DNA of 64,000 bases from Rhizobium sullae (GCF_900169785.1 NZ_FWER01000003.1:124001-188000); one strand, 5' to 3'. Positions 25,931 through 34,284 are shown, numbered from the stretch's first letter. A program made the numbers and translations. The notes: a model not told the origin generated them from the sequence alone.

Positions 25931-27475
25931 ATGGTCGGGTTCGAAAGTCGCTATGAAGAAGCTCGCCGCCGTAAGCGCGAAGCACGTGAAAAGCGGGGCA
26001 GTACTAAGGGTGAATTCAGCGAATTCGCGCTCGCCGCAAGTGAGCAGAACGGTTTAGTAAAGAAGCGCTTGGAAAACGGCTTCGAACTGCCCTTTGCACG
26101 TGAAATCGGCGGGCGAACAAGGCAGCCATTCCGGGAAATGGGCCTGCGATCCGAAAATAACGTCGTCCTAAAATATTTTGTGACACTCGTGCCGAAGGGT
26201 GGAGACGCCCGCGCGTCAGACGACAAAGCCACTCTAGCAGTTCAGTGCACATCCAAGCTGCTGACACTCGACTATGCATACATTGAACTGAATAGGGATT
26301 TTTTGGCGGCGCTCCGCGTCGATTGCGACGGCATTTTTCATACACCAGCGGCATGTCTTTTTCGTCTGACCGAGGCCGTTCGTGACGGCCGAATCCCATG
26401 TCTCCCTCACATAATCGTCGGCGACTTGCAGGACGATGGCCGGTATGCTCGGCCTCACTTTGTATGGCTGCTGCCGTACGGATCGGCAGTATGGCGTAGC
26501 GACGACGACCGGTGCCGTCAGAAGCCTATCCGGCTCTTCGACGCCGTTGCACGGGGTCTCGCTGCCGCACTGCTCGATCTTGGCGCGGACGCGGCTGCTC
26601 CGACCATGACCGGGCGCATGAAGAATCCGCTGAGTCCGTTCTGGCACACGGTCACGCCGAACGGTGACGTCTGGCCGACGCTGTCTGAGTACGCGGAATA
26701 TGTGGACACCAGCGCCAGCCGTGCCGTCCTCGCACGGGAGGCGGCGGCAGTGCAATCCGGTCTCGGTCTGACAGCATCGAACCGGCTGTTCGACGCGCTG
26801 CGCACGGAAGGCCAGCGGCTCCTGGCCGAATGGCATTTCGGAGCCGACGCCCGGATGCGCGGTAGCCGCGCGGCTATGGCCGACGATCTCCACGAAGCAC
26901 TGGCCGCCTTCGCGGAGAAGGCGGGGCTGGGCGAGGACGGCGTCAGCTACGTGACGGGTAAAGTCGCGGACTACCTCGCCTCGCACTTCGACGCCGCGAA
27001 GCTCGAAGCACCGCGCCGCGTCCGTGGCCGACTGCTCGATGTCGTCGATGGTCTGAAGACGGTCATTGAGCGACAGTCGGCGGGCGGACGGTATTCCGGC
27101 GCGGCGAAGGGCGCGGCAACGCTCCAACGGCTGCGTGAAGCCCACGAACAGCTTGTCGCGTCCGGCGAGGCCGTGACGCGGGCGTCGCTAGCTGCGGCGG
27201 CAGGCGTCTCTGTCCGGACGGCCACGGCGCGGTGGAGTGAGATTGTCCCCTATGGTGATACGCAACCGGAGAGCGGTGAAAATAGGTGTATAGATAAAAA
27301 GGGCGCTGCTCACTTTTCGGAGGCAACGTCGGCCAGGTTCGATCCCGCAAAACCAGATATGTCGACAGTATCTGCGGAGAACCTCCCGGGGCCGCACGCT
27401 ACGATCTGCTCCTACTCCAGGGAGGACGGGGTCAACGATGGAAAATGCAGCCCACTATCGCAAACGTTGCGCTGA
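25931..27475 (+). CDS. Plasmid-type replication initiator (replicase/RepA-like)
   Basis: A protein of about 514 residues (543 if the GTG at 25844 is used; I prefer the ATG at 25931, where the charged FESRYEEARRRKREAREKRG begins and the spacing to gaactggg is better). The central region has RPHFVWLLPYGSAVW and MTGRMKNPLSPFWHT, matching the KNPL-x-x-W signature of plasmid replicases of the ColE2-like/PriCT group. A helix-turn-helix lies near the end (ASLAAAAGVSVRTATARWSE). It would start DNA synthesis at an origin on the excised circular island. GC content here is clearly higher than in the preceding nuclease and ParA genes, suggesting a separate ancestry. Confidence 0.75.
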   Translation: MVGFESRYEEARRRKREAREKRGSTKGEFSEFALAASEQNGLVKKRLENGFELPFAREIGGRTRQPFREMGLRSENNVVLKYFVTLVPKGGDARASDDKATLAVQCTSKLLTLDYAYIELNRDFLAALRVDCDGIFHTPAACLFRLTEAVRDGRIPCLPHIIVGDLQDDGRYARPHFVWLLPYGSAVWRSDDDRCRQKPIRLFDAVARGLAAALLDLGADAAAPTMTGRMKNPLSPFWHTVTPNGDVWPTLSEYAEYVDTSASRAVLAREAAAVQSGLGLTASNRLFDALRTEGQRLLAEWHFGADARMRGSRAAMADDLHEALAAFAEKAGLGEDGVSYVTGKVADYLASHFDAAKLEAPRRVRGRLLDVVDGLKTVIERQSAGGRYSGAAKGAATLQRLREAHEQLVASGEAVTRASLAAAAGVSVRTATARWSEIVPYGDTQPESGENRCIDKKGAAHFSEATSARFDPAKPDMSTVSAENLPGPHATICSYSREDGVNDGKCSPLSQTLR

Positions 27476-27705
27476 TCGCAGGGGAACGGGTGCGCAAGCT
27501 TGACAAAGCATTCGGTCAGCGGAGTGCTATCAAGCCGATCCTTGATGAACTTGCTGCTACGTATGGGATTCGGTTGACGGAAGCGCAAGCATTGCAAGCG
27601 GCCCGGTCGGCGTCGGGCTGGATGCGCGACTTCGAGGAGATCATCCCCGGCAGATGGCTGTCGGATGAGGAGAGCGCGGCGCTTGGGCTTCCGATCGCGG
27701 CATAG
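27445..27705 (+). CDS. Small hypothetical protein overlapping the Rep gene end
   Basis: An 86-residue, mainly helical protein (MQPTIANVALIAGERVRKLD...RWLSDEESAALGLPIAA). The ATG at 27445 is 31 bases inside the Rep gene, which suggests translational coupling. It has no motif I recognise; a copy-control or origin-binding helper is a possibility given its place. Confidence 0.5.
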   Translation: MQPTIANVALIAGERVRKLDKAFGQRSAIKPILDELAATYGIRLTEAQALQAARSASGWMRDFEEIIPGRWLSDEESAALGLPIAA

Positions 27706-27944
27706 CGATCGGCGTATGGCCTCCCCGACCATAAAGGGGTTCGCCGGAAGGCTCTCGATGAAATCGTCCCTCGGAAGAGCATCCATGGAATGGCCGACAC
27801 TTACGAAGTAAGTGGTAGTCGGTCACTACAGCTTTGCCGACGGCTCCTTCTTCCTTTCCGCCGATGGCTTTTGCTCCCAACATTTGACACACTTACGCGA
27901 ATCACGAGAGATTACGACCCTCTGATTGGGTTAGGAGACTGTAG

Positions 27945-28094
27945 ATGGCTAAAAAACCTTCTAGTGACGGCAAGTCTGATCGAAGCGCCGTGACTGGTCG
28001 CTACGTCACTGAGGAGTATGCGAAGAAGCATCCAAGGACGACGGTGAGCGAGAGCCGTCCAAAGCCGCCACCGCCGGGGAAGAAGGGTAAATAG
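27945..28094 (+). CDS. Very small basic protein (49 aa), recurrent rhizobial type
   Basis: A 49-residue basic protein, MAKKPSSDGKSDRSAVTGRY... ending PKPPPPGKKGK, preceded by taggagac and an ATG at 27945. Short proteins with the pattern MAKKPSSDGKSDRSAVTGR(Y/F)VT-EYAKKHP-TTVSE are, from memory, common in rhizobial and other proteobacterial genomes (sometimes mislabelled as multidrug transporter). Function unknown. Its last 89 bases are antisense to the end of the leftward gene 28006-28605. Confidence 0.6.
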   Translation: MAKKPSSDGKSDRSAVTGRYVTEEYAKKHPRTTVSESRPKPPPPGKKGK

Positions 28095-28605
28095 CTACTG
28101 ATAGAACCCAGATTGCAACGGCTATTAGGGGTGATGACGCCGACAGCATTGCCCCTAGTGAAAGCAGCTTGCCGTTTTGCTCCAAGAAGGCTGCGTTCTT
28201 TTCAATATTCTCTTGGTAGTTCTGCGCCTCGCCCCATAAAACCTCACTCAAAGGCTGATGAAGCACGCTTTCCCAGCAGTGCGGGTGCGTTCCTGGGAAA
28301 TAGAAATCGACAGGCCTAGCTGCCCATAGACAAATGCAGGCGCCAACTGCCATGAGAACCGAACCCGATAAGCCCGCGAGCAGTATGGGGAATTCCGTAC
28401 TTTTGTCCCAATACGCTATCGCTCCAGCTGCGATCGCGGCGGCGACCGACGCGAAGAAGGCAGCCATAGTCATTGCCCTCTGGTCTGAAGCTAGCGCGGA
28501 TTCAAATTGAGCCTGCAAGTAAAGCTCGCCTTGGTGCAGAACCTTCTCTGCCATATCGAGCGGTACGCTTTTTTCAGGCATAATGTTCGAAGGGAAGTCG
28601 TTCAT
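28006..28605 (-). CDS. Membrane protein with cytosolic coiled region (hypothetical)
   Basis: A 199-residue protein. After an N-terminal helical region (about 1-45) there are two adjacent membrane helices (about 47-66, MAAFFASVAAAIAAGAIAYW, and 74-95), a soluble loop with CWESVLHQPLSEVLWGEAQN, and a third helix (about 147-172). The tail SPAVAALDGSRSPSSLDASS is low complexity and overlaps a small gene on the other strand. The topology resembles small SLATT-like or effector membrane proteins of defence islands, but I cannot name a family. Confidence 0.6.
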   Translation of the reverse strand: MNDFPSNIMPEKSVPLDMAEKVLHQGELYLQAQFESALASDQRAMTMAAFFASVAAAIAAGAIAYWDKSTEFPILLAGLSGSVLMAVGACICLWAARPVDFYFPGTHPHCWESVLHQPLSEVLWGEAQNYQENIEKNAAFLEQNGKLLSLGAMLSASSPLIAVAIWVLSVAIYPSSPAVAALDGSRSPSSLDASSHTPQ

Positions 28606-28771
28606 TTGTCACCTCATAAGAGGCCCGCTCATTTGAACTGACCCCATTAAGTTGGACGGTTTAAAGGCAAGGCAGATTTAAGGATTTGTCGATTTGCTTC
28701 TGTTCAATCTTAATCATCCGGAGAGATGAAGGAGCAGTGTCCATGGAATCATGCGATTGGCGAAGCGCCAG

Positions 28772-31700
28772 CTACCCCAGGAGTTCAAATACGAGTTCGT
28801 TGATCTCCTGACCCTCCCCGGTCGCTTCGAGATGCGCCCGGATATGCCGTCGTGTAGCCGCGAAATGCAGATCGGGATCGATGGGAAATGCCGCGACAAT
28901 CTCTTCCGCGCTCTTTCCGAGTTCGGAGAGGCGGCGATGCGAGGCAATCTCCGGATCGTATTTCGGAATCGGGACCTCCCATACGTGCTTATGGATATCC
29001 CGCTCGTCCTTCCCATAGGACATGAATGGCCGCACCATCTCTGTCGTGACGGGGGCGTTCATGACGGCGCACAGATAGTCAGCCTCCTCTTCAGTTTCCA
29101 TTGATGCCCAATAAAGGCCGCTCGCGATGATGGCCCTCGGCTCCTTCACTTTGGCAGCCATCAAGTGCATTCCGGCTCGGTTGTAGACGATTCGGAGCGG
29201 AGGGGTCGGCAGTTGCTTGGACAGTTTTGACTGAAAGTCCAGCTGCTGCATCAGAGTCAGGCGCTCGCTGGATCGATGTTCCATCCAAAGCGCTTCGGCG
29301 CGCTCCCACCACTGACTGAGGCCGGGGTGAAGATCGATCTGGGACGACGGTAAGATGCCGCTCTTCCGGCAAGGGAGTACGACCATCTGCGCCGCGCCTG
29401 TCCGGTATGGATAGGCGTTGTCTCCGGTAAAGAATGGGCGGATGAATTCCGTCTCCACCACGCCATTCAGGTCTGGAAGCAGTTTCCAGGGCTTGTTTTC
29501 CTGCACGCTTCTGGACGACTTAATGGCCTTGCGTCCGGCTGGAACGCCGAGCGACGTCGCAGGCTGCTCCTCGACTACGAAGGCTATCCTCGGAGCGAAG
29601 ATCGCGCCTTGAGTGAAGGCAGGATCGTATGGCGATTTCGCCAGCTGTCCAATATGCTTGACCTGCCCCGGCTTCCGGCTCAGGGTCTTGCTGGCCTGCG
29701 TCCAGGGCAAATTCGACCCTGACAATCGGCCGCTCCAGATTTCCGCCTCCAACGGCATCTTGCGTCCGGCCCATGTGCCTTCGCCTTCCTTTGTCTCCCT
29801 GGTGTGCTCCTCGCGCCTTCCAAACACCACGGACGCAGCTCGCGGAAAGAAGTGCGGCCGAATACGCCGCAAGTCCCACGAAGGGTCGAAGGCGATGGCG
29901 GCATTACCGGAACCGTCACCGTAGTAGCCGCTCCGGAAGCCTGAGTAGTGCTCCCGGTCGATGGCGGCATTCGGGAGCACCAGTCCGAACCTGCCCTCGA
30001 CCTTTAGATAAAGCTCGCAGGCCCTAACGGCGAACAATCCAGACAAGTCTTGATGGGTCGAAAGTTCACCGCCAGCCCACAGTCCCCGCGCCTCGCTCAT
30101 CGCGCGGAAAGTGGCCTGCATATCTGACGTCATTTTGCGGTAGGCGAGCCACGGAGGGTTCCCGACCAGAACGTCGACTCGGTTCTTTGGTCGCGACAAC
30201 CAGAGCGGTCGGGCAAGGTTTCTGACGTAATAGCCCCAGATGTGGTCACGACCCTCGTCGTGCAGTCGGCACATAGTTTTGAACGTCGCCTCGATCGTCG
30301 GCTTAAACTTATCTGGTATGGCGAGGCGCTGAAGAACTGCATTCAGTGAGGGCACCGCCGACCCCGGCTTGCGTGTCGAGGCCTTGTTGGCCATCTCAGT
30401 CACGAGGTCGTCGAACCGGGCGGCGTTATCCAAAAGCCCATCGGGGAAGGATAGTTCGTTGCCGAAGAAGTCCTTCTTATCGTCCGTCCGGATAGTTAGG
30501 TTCCCGGCAGCCCACAGATCGGTGTTTTGTTCCTGCCATTGAAGACTGTCGCCAAGATAGACTGGGATGCGAATGGTCCCTCGATTGGGATCGACCAACC
30601 TGTGCCTGCCTATGGCGAGCAAGTAGGTGACACGGGCAAGGGTGACGGCCACCGGATGAAGGTCCATGCCGATAACGTGCTCCGTTACTCCGTCAATCAA
30701 CTCTCCCACTGGCATGCCTTTTGCCTCGGCCGCCGCGATGTATGTTCGGATCGCATGGAAGAGAAAGGTTCCAGAGCCACACGCCGCGTCCAACACTCGG
30801 GAATGAAGGGGGTCGACGACAGTTTCCTGGACGACAATGTCGGCGAGCCAGTCTGGAGTGTAATACTCGCCGAGACGCTGTCTGGTTTCGGTTCCGATGA
30901 CGCTCTCATAGAGCACCTTCAGTACGTCCTGTTCAACTTTGCTCCAGTCAAACCGCGCGAGGCGTTTTGCTAGTGTTCTGACAAAAACATCTCCTCCCTC
31001 GATCTCGACGACCCAATCAAAGAAGTCCGACTCGACCACCCCGTGAATTCCGCTTTCATCAAACTTATCGCCTGCCAAAAGTGCAGCGGGATTCAGTGAT
31101 TGTATGGGAAGGCCCAGGACCGCATGAGCAATAGTCTCGGCCGTATTGACGAGGAGCGTATGTTCAACAAACAGCTTGTCCGTATCTTCGAATGCAGTAC
31201 CGAGAGCGGATGTTAGAAGCCGTGACCACAGTGTCCGTTTCAGTTGGACAGTCGGGTTATTCTTGTTCTGTTCGTAAAGCGACGACATCGTCGCCCAATC
31301 CAACTGGTAGGAGCTGCTCCCGGAGCCTAGCCTCATCTCTATATTGCGAGCGGTTGGGGCGATATTCTGCGCGGTAGCGAGTACGCCTTCCAACCAGACA
31401 GTGAACCTCTCCATGTCGGCTGCTGACGGCTCGACCGTGATCACCGATACCTCTCGCAACTTGCCTTCAACGAGGTCATAGCAAAGCCATTCTGTGCCGT
31501 CAGTCAACAAGCCTACATAGCGAAGGCCGGTTTGGTTCATCCGCAGTTCCACGTAGCCAGCTAGTTGTTCGATGGCGTCAGCTTTGACCTTTCCCTTTCG
31601 CAGATCGCGCTTGATCTCAATGACCGTCGAACCAACCTCGACATCGATGCGCCTGCGGTCTCCGGTCTGCGATTCAAGCGAGACAATCTTGACGTCGTCC

Positions 31701-31810
31701 TCATCCAGATTGAGCGGGGCGCTCAAAATGAACTGGCGAACGTCAGCCTGAATCTCGGACTCTGTCCGCTTATCGTTGCGCCTAGCTATTCTGTCGAAGA
31801 TTTTCAGCAA
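28772..31810 (-). CDS. Type IIG-like restriction-modification enzyme (nuclease + N6-adenine methylase)
   Basis: A 1012-residue single-chain enzyme. The N-terminal domain has a PD-(D/E)xK core, RRRIDVEVG and VIEIKRDL, with Asp56 and Glu65-x-Lys67. The methylase domain has the AdoMet motif I VLDAACGSGTFLF (residues 339-351) and the catalytic motif IV NPPW (551-554) of gamma-type N6-adenine methylases. The C-terminal ~300 residues would recognise target DNA. This order (nuclease, helical linker, methylase, target recognition) fits type IIG enzymes such as the Eco57I group, so cutting and protection reside in one protein. It lies alone near the island's right end and appears intact. It would protect the host and stabilise the island. 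Confidence 0.85.
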   Translation of the reverse strand: MLKIFDRIARRNDKRTESEIQADVRQFILSAPLNLDEDDVKIVSLESQTGDRRRIDVEVGSTVIEIKRDLRKGKVKADAIEQLAGYVELRMNQTGLRYVGLLTDGTEWLCYDLVEGKLREVSVITVEPSAADMERFTVWLEGVLATAQNIAPTARNIEMRLGSGSSSYQLDWATMSSLYEQNKNNPTVQLKRTLWSRLLTSALGTAFEDTDKLFVEHTLLVNTAETIAHAVLGLPIQSLNPAALLAGDKFDESGIHGVVESDFFDWVVEIEGGDVFVRTLAKRLARFDWSKVEQDVLKVLYESVIGTETRQRLGEYYTPDWLADIVVQETVVDPLHSRVLDAACGSGTFLFHAIRTYIAAAEAKGMPVGELIDGVTEHVIGMDLHPVAVTLARVTYLLAIGRHRLVDPNRGTIRIPVYLGDSLQWQEQNTDLWAAGNLTIRTDDKKDFFGNELSFPDGLLDNAARFDDLVTEMANKASTRKPGSAVPSLNAVLQRLAIPDKFKPTIEATFKTMCRLHDEGRDHIWGYYVRNLARPLWLSRPKNRVDVLVGNPPWLAYRKMTSDMQATFRAMSEARGLWAGGELSTHQDLSGLFAVRACELYLKVEGRFGLVLPNAAIDREHYSGFRSGYYGDGSGNAAIAFDPSWDLRRIRPHFFPRAASVVFGRREEHTRETKEGEGTWAGRKMPLEAEIWSGRLSGSNLPWTQASKTLSRKPGQVKHIGQLAKSPYDPAFTQGAIFAPRIAFVVEEQPATSLGVPAGRKAIKSSRSVQENKPWKLLPDLNGVVETEFIRPFFTGDNAYPYRTGAAQMVVLPCRKSGILPSSQIDLHPGLSQWWERAEALWMEHRSSERLTLMQQLDFQSKLSKQLPTPPLRIVYNRAGMHLMAAKVKEPRAIIASGLYWASMETEEEADYLCAVMNAPVTTEMVRPFMSYGKDERDIHKHVWEVPIPKYDPEIASHRRLSELGKSAEEIVAAFPIDPDLHFAATRRHIRAHLEATGEGQEINELVFELLG

Positions 31811-32037
31811 TGCCCGCCCCTATTAAATGCAACTCTTCCGATTCGCGGAGGACCGCCACTCCGGCACGAGTCTTATCCGTCGTTCAGCCCCGATAGCAAC
31901 TCATCTTATCCTGACAGGCCGTGGTGCGACCTATTCGCTGCACTGAGTAAGCAACCGCAGTTTGTACACTTTTTACAACTTTGTCGTTTGCAGCACTTTA
32001 AACAATCCTGCGGAAAGTGTTCAACAGCGAGCTTGTC
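31811..32037. other. Gap before the relaxase gene, possible oriT
   Basis: A 227-base gap precedes the relaxase gene; MobV-type origins of transfer usually lie just upstream of the relaxase. The AT-rich stretch near 31950-32015 contains TTGTA-cactttt-TACAA, a small inverted repeat. No match to a known nick site is evident, so oriT here is only a positional guess. Confidence 0.3.
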
Positions 32038-33285
32038 ATGGGCTATCAGTTCGCCCACCTCGAAACCTATTCCCGTAAGGCGGACCCAAAAGGACGAAAC
32101 GTCGATTTCGTCCTCTCCGAAGCCGCGCGTAATCCAGAAGCGTCTATCCATGTTGCCAATCCGATGCAGCCGACTATCGTTTACGGGGTGGAAATTGAAG
32201 CGCTCCGCGAGCTGCACGACAATGCCGCGGCGTGCGCTGCGATAGCGGTCAAGGGGGGAAAGGCTCGTAAGATAAGACAAGATCAGAAGACCTTGCATAC
32301 TGTTGTTTGCTCACATCCTTACACAATGGAGGAAGTTCGCGCTGATTCCGCGAAAATGGCGGAAGCGTTGGAATGGGAACGGCGCACCGTCGAATGGCTT
32401 CGCAGCCAATATGGCGACGATTTAAAAAGTGTCATCCGCCATGAAGACGAAGCGCATTTCCATCTCCATGCCTACGTGATTCCGTTAGACGATCCCGAGT
32501 TCAAGGCGGCTCGATTCCACCCCGGGGTTGCAGCGAAACGTGAGGTCACGTCTCTTGGCGCTACAGACGGCGAAGACGGAAAGACTCTCTCGAAACGAGC
32601 TGATGCTGCTTACAAGTCCGCGATGCGCGCTTGGCAAGATTCCTATTATGAGGCTGTCGCCGTGCCGTGTGGTCTAACCCGTCTGGGCCCCGCTCGCCGA
32701 CGCCTCAGCCGGGAAGGCTGGCAGCAGGAGAAGACGCAAGCAAAAGCACTGCAGAAGACGATAGCCAGGGCGAAAACGCTGAAAAAATCCGCCGATTCTC
32801 TTATCGATCGGACACAAGCTGAAGCCGCGAGAATTATTGCTGAAGCCAAAGGACAGGCAGCCGCAGCGAAGCAATCGGCTGCCGCCGCAGTTGCTGCTCA
32901 GGACCGCGCAATAAAAGAGCAAGAAGCAGCTCGGTTGGCAATGGCTGAAGTCCAGCGCTATTCCGGCTTTGCGGGGAAGTTGCGTGCGATTTGGGATGGC
33001 CTTCGGAAATCAAAGGTCGCCGAAAAAATCCGTCGCGAGCTTTCCTCAGAGCTAGAGCGCGTCCATAGAGCTCGCGAAGCTGCCGAACGGCAGCTAGGTG
33101 CTGAGCGACGGCGTCGGGCAAAGGCCGATAGCGCGACCTCCGCTATGCGCCGCTCGATCTCTGAAGTTGCGCAGGAGCGTGACCATGCACGCTCTCAGCT
33201 TCAGCTTGATGATGAGCCGGTACACCCGGCTCCGCCTTTTGCTCCGAAATTTCCTTCAAGGCACCATGGCAAGTCGCGTCGGTGA
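32038..33285 (+). CDS. MobV/Pre-type relaxase (plasmid mobilisation protein)
   Basis: A 415-residue relaxase. It starts MGYQFAHLETYSRKADPKGR at 32038 (the family's usual opening; an upstream GTG at 32017 is less likely). The catalytic HUH-type motif is visible in RHEDEAHFHLHAYVIPLDD (about residues 134-152), where the HxH pair binds the metal. After about residue 225 the protein is a long charged coiled coil (AKGQAAAAKQSAAAAVAAQD, ERVHRAREAAERQL). MobV relaxases nick oriT and pilot the strand through a helper's secretion channel. It is the gene nearest the right att site apart from a small ORF. Confidence 0.82.
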   Translation: MGYQFAHLETYSRKADPKGRNVDFVLSEAARNPEASIHVANPMQPTIVYGVEIEALRELHDNAAACAAIAVKGGKARKIRQDQKTLHTVVCSHPYTMEEVRADSAKMAEALEWERRTVEWLRSQYGDDLKSVIRHEDEAHFHLHAYVIPLDDPEFKAARFHPGVAAKREVTSLGATDGEDGKTLSKRADAAYKSAMRAWQDSYYEAVAVPCGLTRLGPARRRLSREGWQQEKTQAKALQKTIARAKTLKKSADSLIDRTQAEAARIIAEAKGQAAAAKQSAAAAVAAQDRAIKEQEAARLAMAEVQRYSGFAGKLRAIWDGLRKSKVAEKIRRELSSELERVHRAREAAERQLGAERRRRAKADSATSAMRRSISEVAQERDHARSQLQLDDEPVHPAPPFAPKFPSRHHGKSRR

Positions 33286-33573
33286 AACCCAACGCCTCAG
33301 CGCCTCCTCCGCTTCCTGTCGTGCAAGCGCTGGGGTCTGGGCATGTCCTTGGATGATGGTACCAGCGTCAGCCCCGTCCTTGTCATCTCTGAAGTCGAGT
33401 CTGTCTATGGTGTACGCGACACGCCCTGGCTGCCGCCACTGGACGGCCGTGGGTCTCATTTCCGCGCACTCGATGATGAATGCGGTGACGCGCTCGGTGA
33501 CGTGTTTGTAGTCCACTTCGCAATACAACTCGCCGGTCCAATCGAATTTCAACTTACCCTTGCACAAGCTCAT
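33256..33573 (-). CDS. Small hypothetical protein at the island's right end
   Basis: A 105-residue protein (MSLCKGKLKFDWTGELYCEV...) with a beta-rich first half and a helical basic end (ARQEAEEALRRWVSPTRLAM). The ATG at 33573 has ggag 8 bases upstream; a longer reading to 33720 would cross AT-rich non-coding sequence. Its 3' end overlaps the relaxase gene by 30 bases, tail to tail. No family recognised. Confidence 0.55.
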   Translation of the reverse strand: MSLCKGKLKFDWTGELYCEVDYKHVTERVTAFIIECAEMRPTAVQWRQPGRVAYTIDRLDFRDDKDGADAGTIIQGHAQTPALARQEAEEALRRWVSPTRLAMVP

Positions 33574-33758
33574 CAAAAACTCCAACAGCAACGTGAAACA
33601 CCGTTGTTCATTATTTTCAATAAAAAACGATGTCAATACCGTGAATTTAAATAATAATGTCAACATTACGGACGCAAAATTATGAATATCGAGAGAATTT
33701 CTATGAACATAAAGTTGCAATGGATTTTTATATTCTTATGTTGCTTTCAATAACAGGA

Positions 33759-33786
33759 CAAGGAATTCCCCCGCGCGAATTCCTTG
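33759..33786. repeat. Perfect hairpin CAAGGAATTC / GAATTCCTTG
   Basis: A 10-bp perfect inverted repeat with an 8-nt GC-rich loop. No T run follows, so it is a weak terminator at best; it may be a structural element of the island end or an operator for the leftward gene. Confidence 0.5.
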
Positions 33787-33816
33787 CCCGCTAAATCTCT
33801 AAAATGTTGACATCAT

Positions 33817-33837
33817 GTACACTGCGCCGTACACATC
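33817..33837 (+). repeat. Two 12-bp-spaced GTACAC repeats, candidate integrase arm sites (right)
   Basis: GTACACTGC at 33817 and GTACACATC at 33829 repeat the family and spacing found beside the left att core (11984-12016), in the same orientation. Confidence 0.6.
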
Positions 33838-33847
33838 CGGCAGCTCA

Positions 33848-34198
33848 TTAGTGAGTGTGTCCGCGATTTACAGGGCCGGATCGCTGCGTGGCAGGCGATT
33901 TCGGCGGCGCGCAGCGGGCGGTCCCTCCGGGCCCACCATTTCCGTCTTCGAACGTTGTTTTTGCGTCGTTTTTTCCTCGATATGTCTCACCGGCTCGATG
34001 AAAGTGGGACATTTTTGCGCGCCACATAGGTTTTGCGGCGCTCGAAACCGGCATCGATGATCCCCTTGGATTGAGCGGCTTCGTGTAGTGCTGCGCCATC
34101 TTGGAATCAGACCAGCCAAAGATCGCCATCAACTGATGTTCGGTCGCGCCGGCCCCGGCGAGGATGGTCGCGGACGCCTTTCTGAGACCGAGTGGTTT
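33848..34198 (-). pseudogene. C-terminal remnant of a second tyrosine integrase
   Basis: From about 34198 to 34080 the minus strand reads KPLGLRKASATILAGAGATE, HQLMAIFGWSDSKMAQHYTK, the catalytic end of a rhizobial integrase: GLRK box, ATEHQLMAIFGW and the nucleophile in QHYTK. The first catalytic His, usually HGLRK, reads Leu here. The reading frame runs on through the attR core to 33848. The N-terminal half of apparently the same gene is at 35929-36321, so the gene has been split. Its place right next to attR fits an older island that once occupied the same tRNA. Confidence 0.75.
33921..33939 (+). repeat. Right attachment site (attR core), 19-bp direct repeat
   Basis: A perfect copy of the tRNA 3'-end sequence at 11914-11932. 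It lies at the junction of the young island with older island debris, which begins directly with an integrase remnant. Confidence 0.92.
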
Positions 34199-34263
34199 TT
34201 CCCGATCGGGAAATTTACAGAAGCAAAAGAGATTGCCATCAATAATTTTCCCGATCGGCAAAA
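34198..34263. repeat. Two copies of a TTTCCCGATCGG palindrome, 48 bp apart
   Basis: TTTCCCGATCGGGAAA (34198-34213) is a perfect 16-bp palindrome, and TTTTCCCGATCGGCAAAA (34246-34263) is an imperfect copy. Paired palindromes like this are usually operators of a dimeric regulator, for example an antitoxin of the HipB/Xre class; no such gene is left nearby. Confidence 0.5.
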
Positions 34264-34284
34264 TATAGCCTCGAATTTGGCGGC

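Larger units (their letters stand above)
33574..33920. other. AT-rich right-end segment of the island
   Basis: No gene is seen. The left two thirds are strongly AT-rich. It contains a 10-bp hairpin (33759-33786) and two arm-like repeats (33817-33837) before the right att core, so it is best read as the attP arm region. Confidence 0.45.
11914..33939. mobile_element. Integrative mobilizable island, ~22 kb, inserted in the tRNA(CAT) gene
   Basis: The element is delimited by the 19-bp direct repeat at 11914-11932 and 33921-33939. Just inside the left end are arm-like repeats and a tyrosine integrase reading away from the tRNA. Cargo and maintenance genes include DotA/TraY, a serine recombinase, a ParA-like ATPase, a plasmid-type Rep protein, a type IIG enzyme and a MobV-like relaxase next to the right end. 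No coupling protein or other mating-pore genes are present, so transfer would depend on a helper. The gene content, mixed base composition and many uncharacterised ORFs contrast with the core genome on both sides. Excision should leave one intact att copy in the tRNA gene. Confidence 0.9.

Noticed and set aside
28620..28770. Possible IS3-type insertion-sequence end beside the restriction gene
   Set aside because: The text aactgaccccattaagttgg recalls IS3-group ends, but I could find neither a partner end nor a transposase fragment nearby, so I did not list it as an element.
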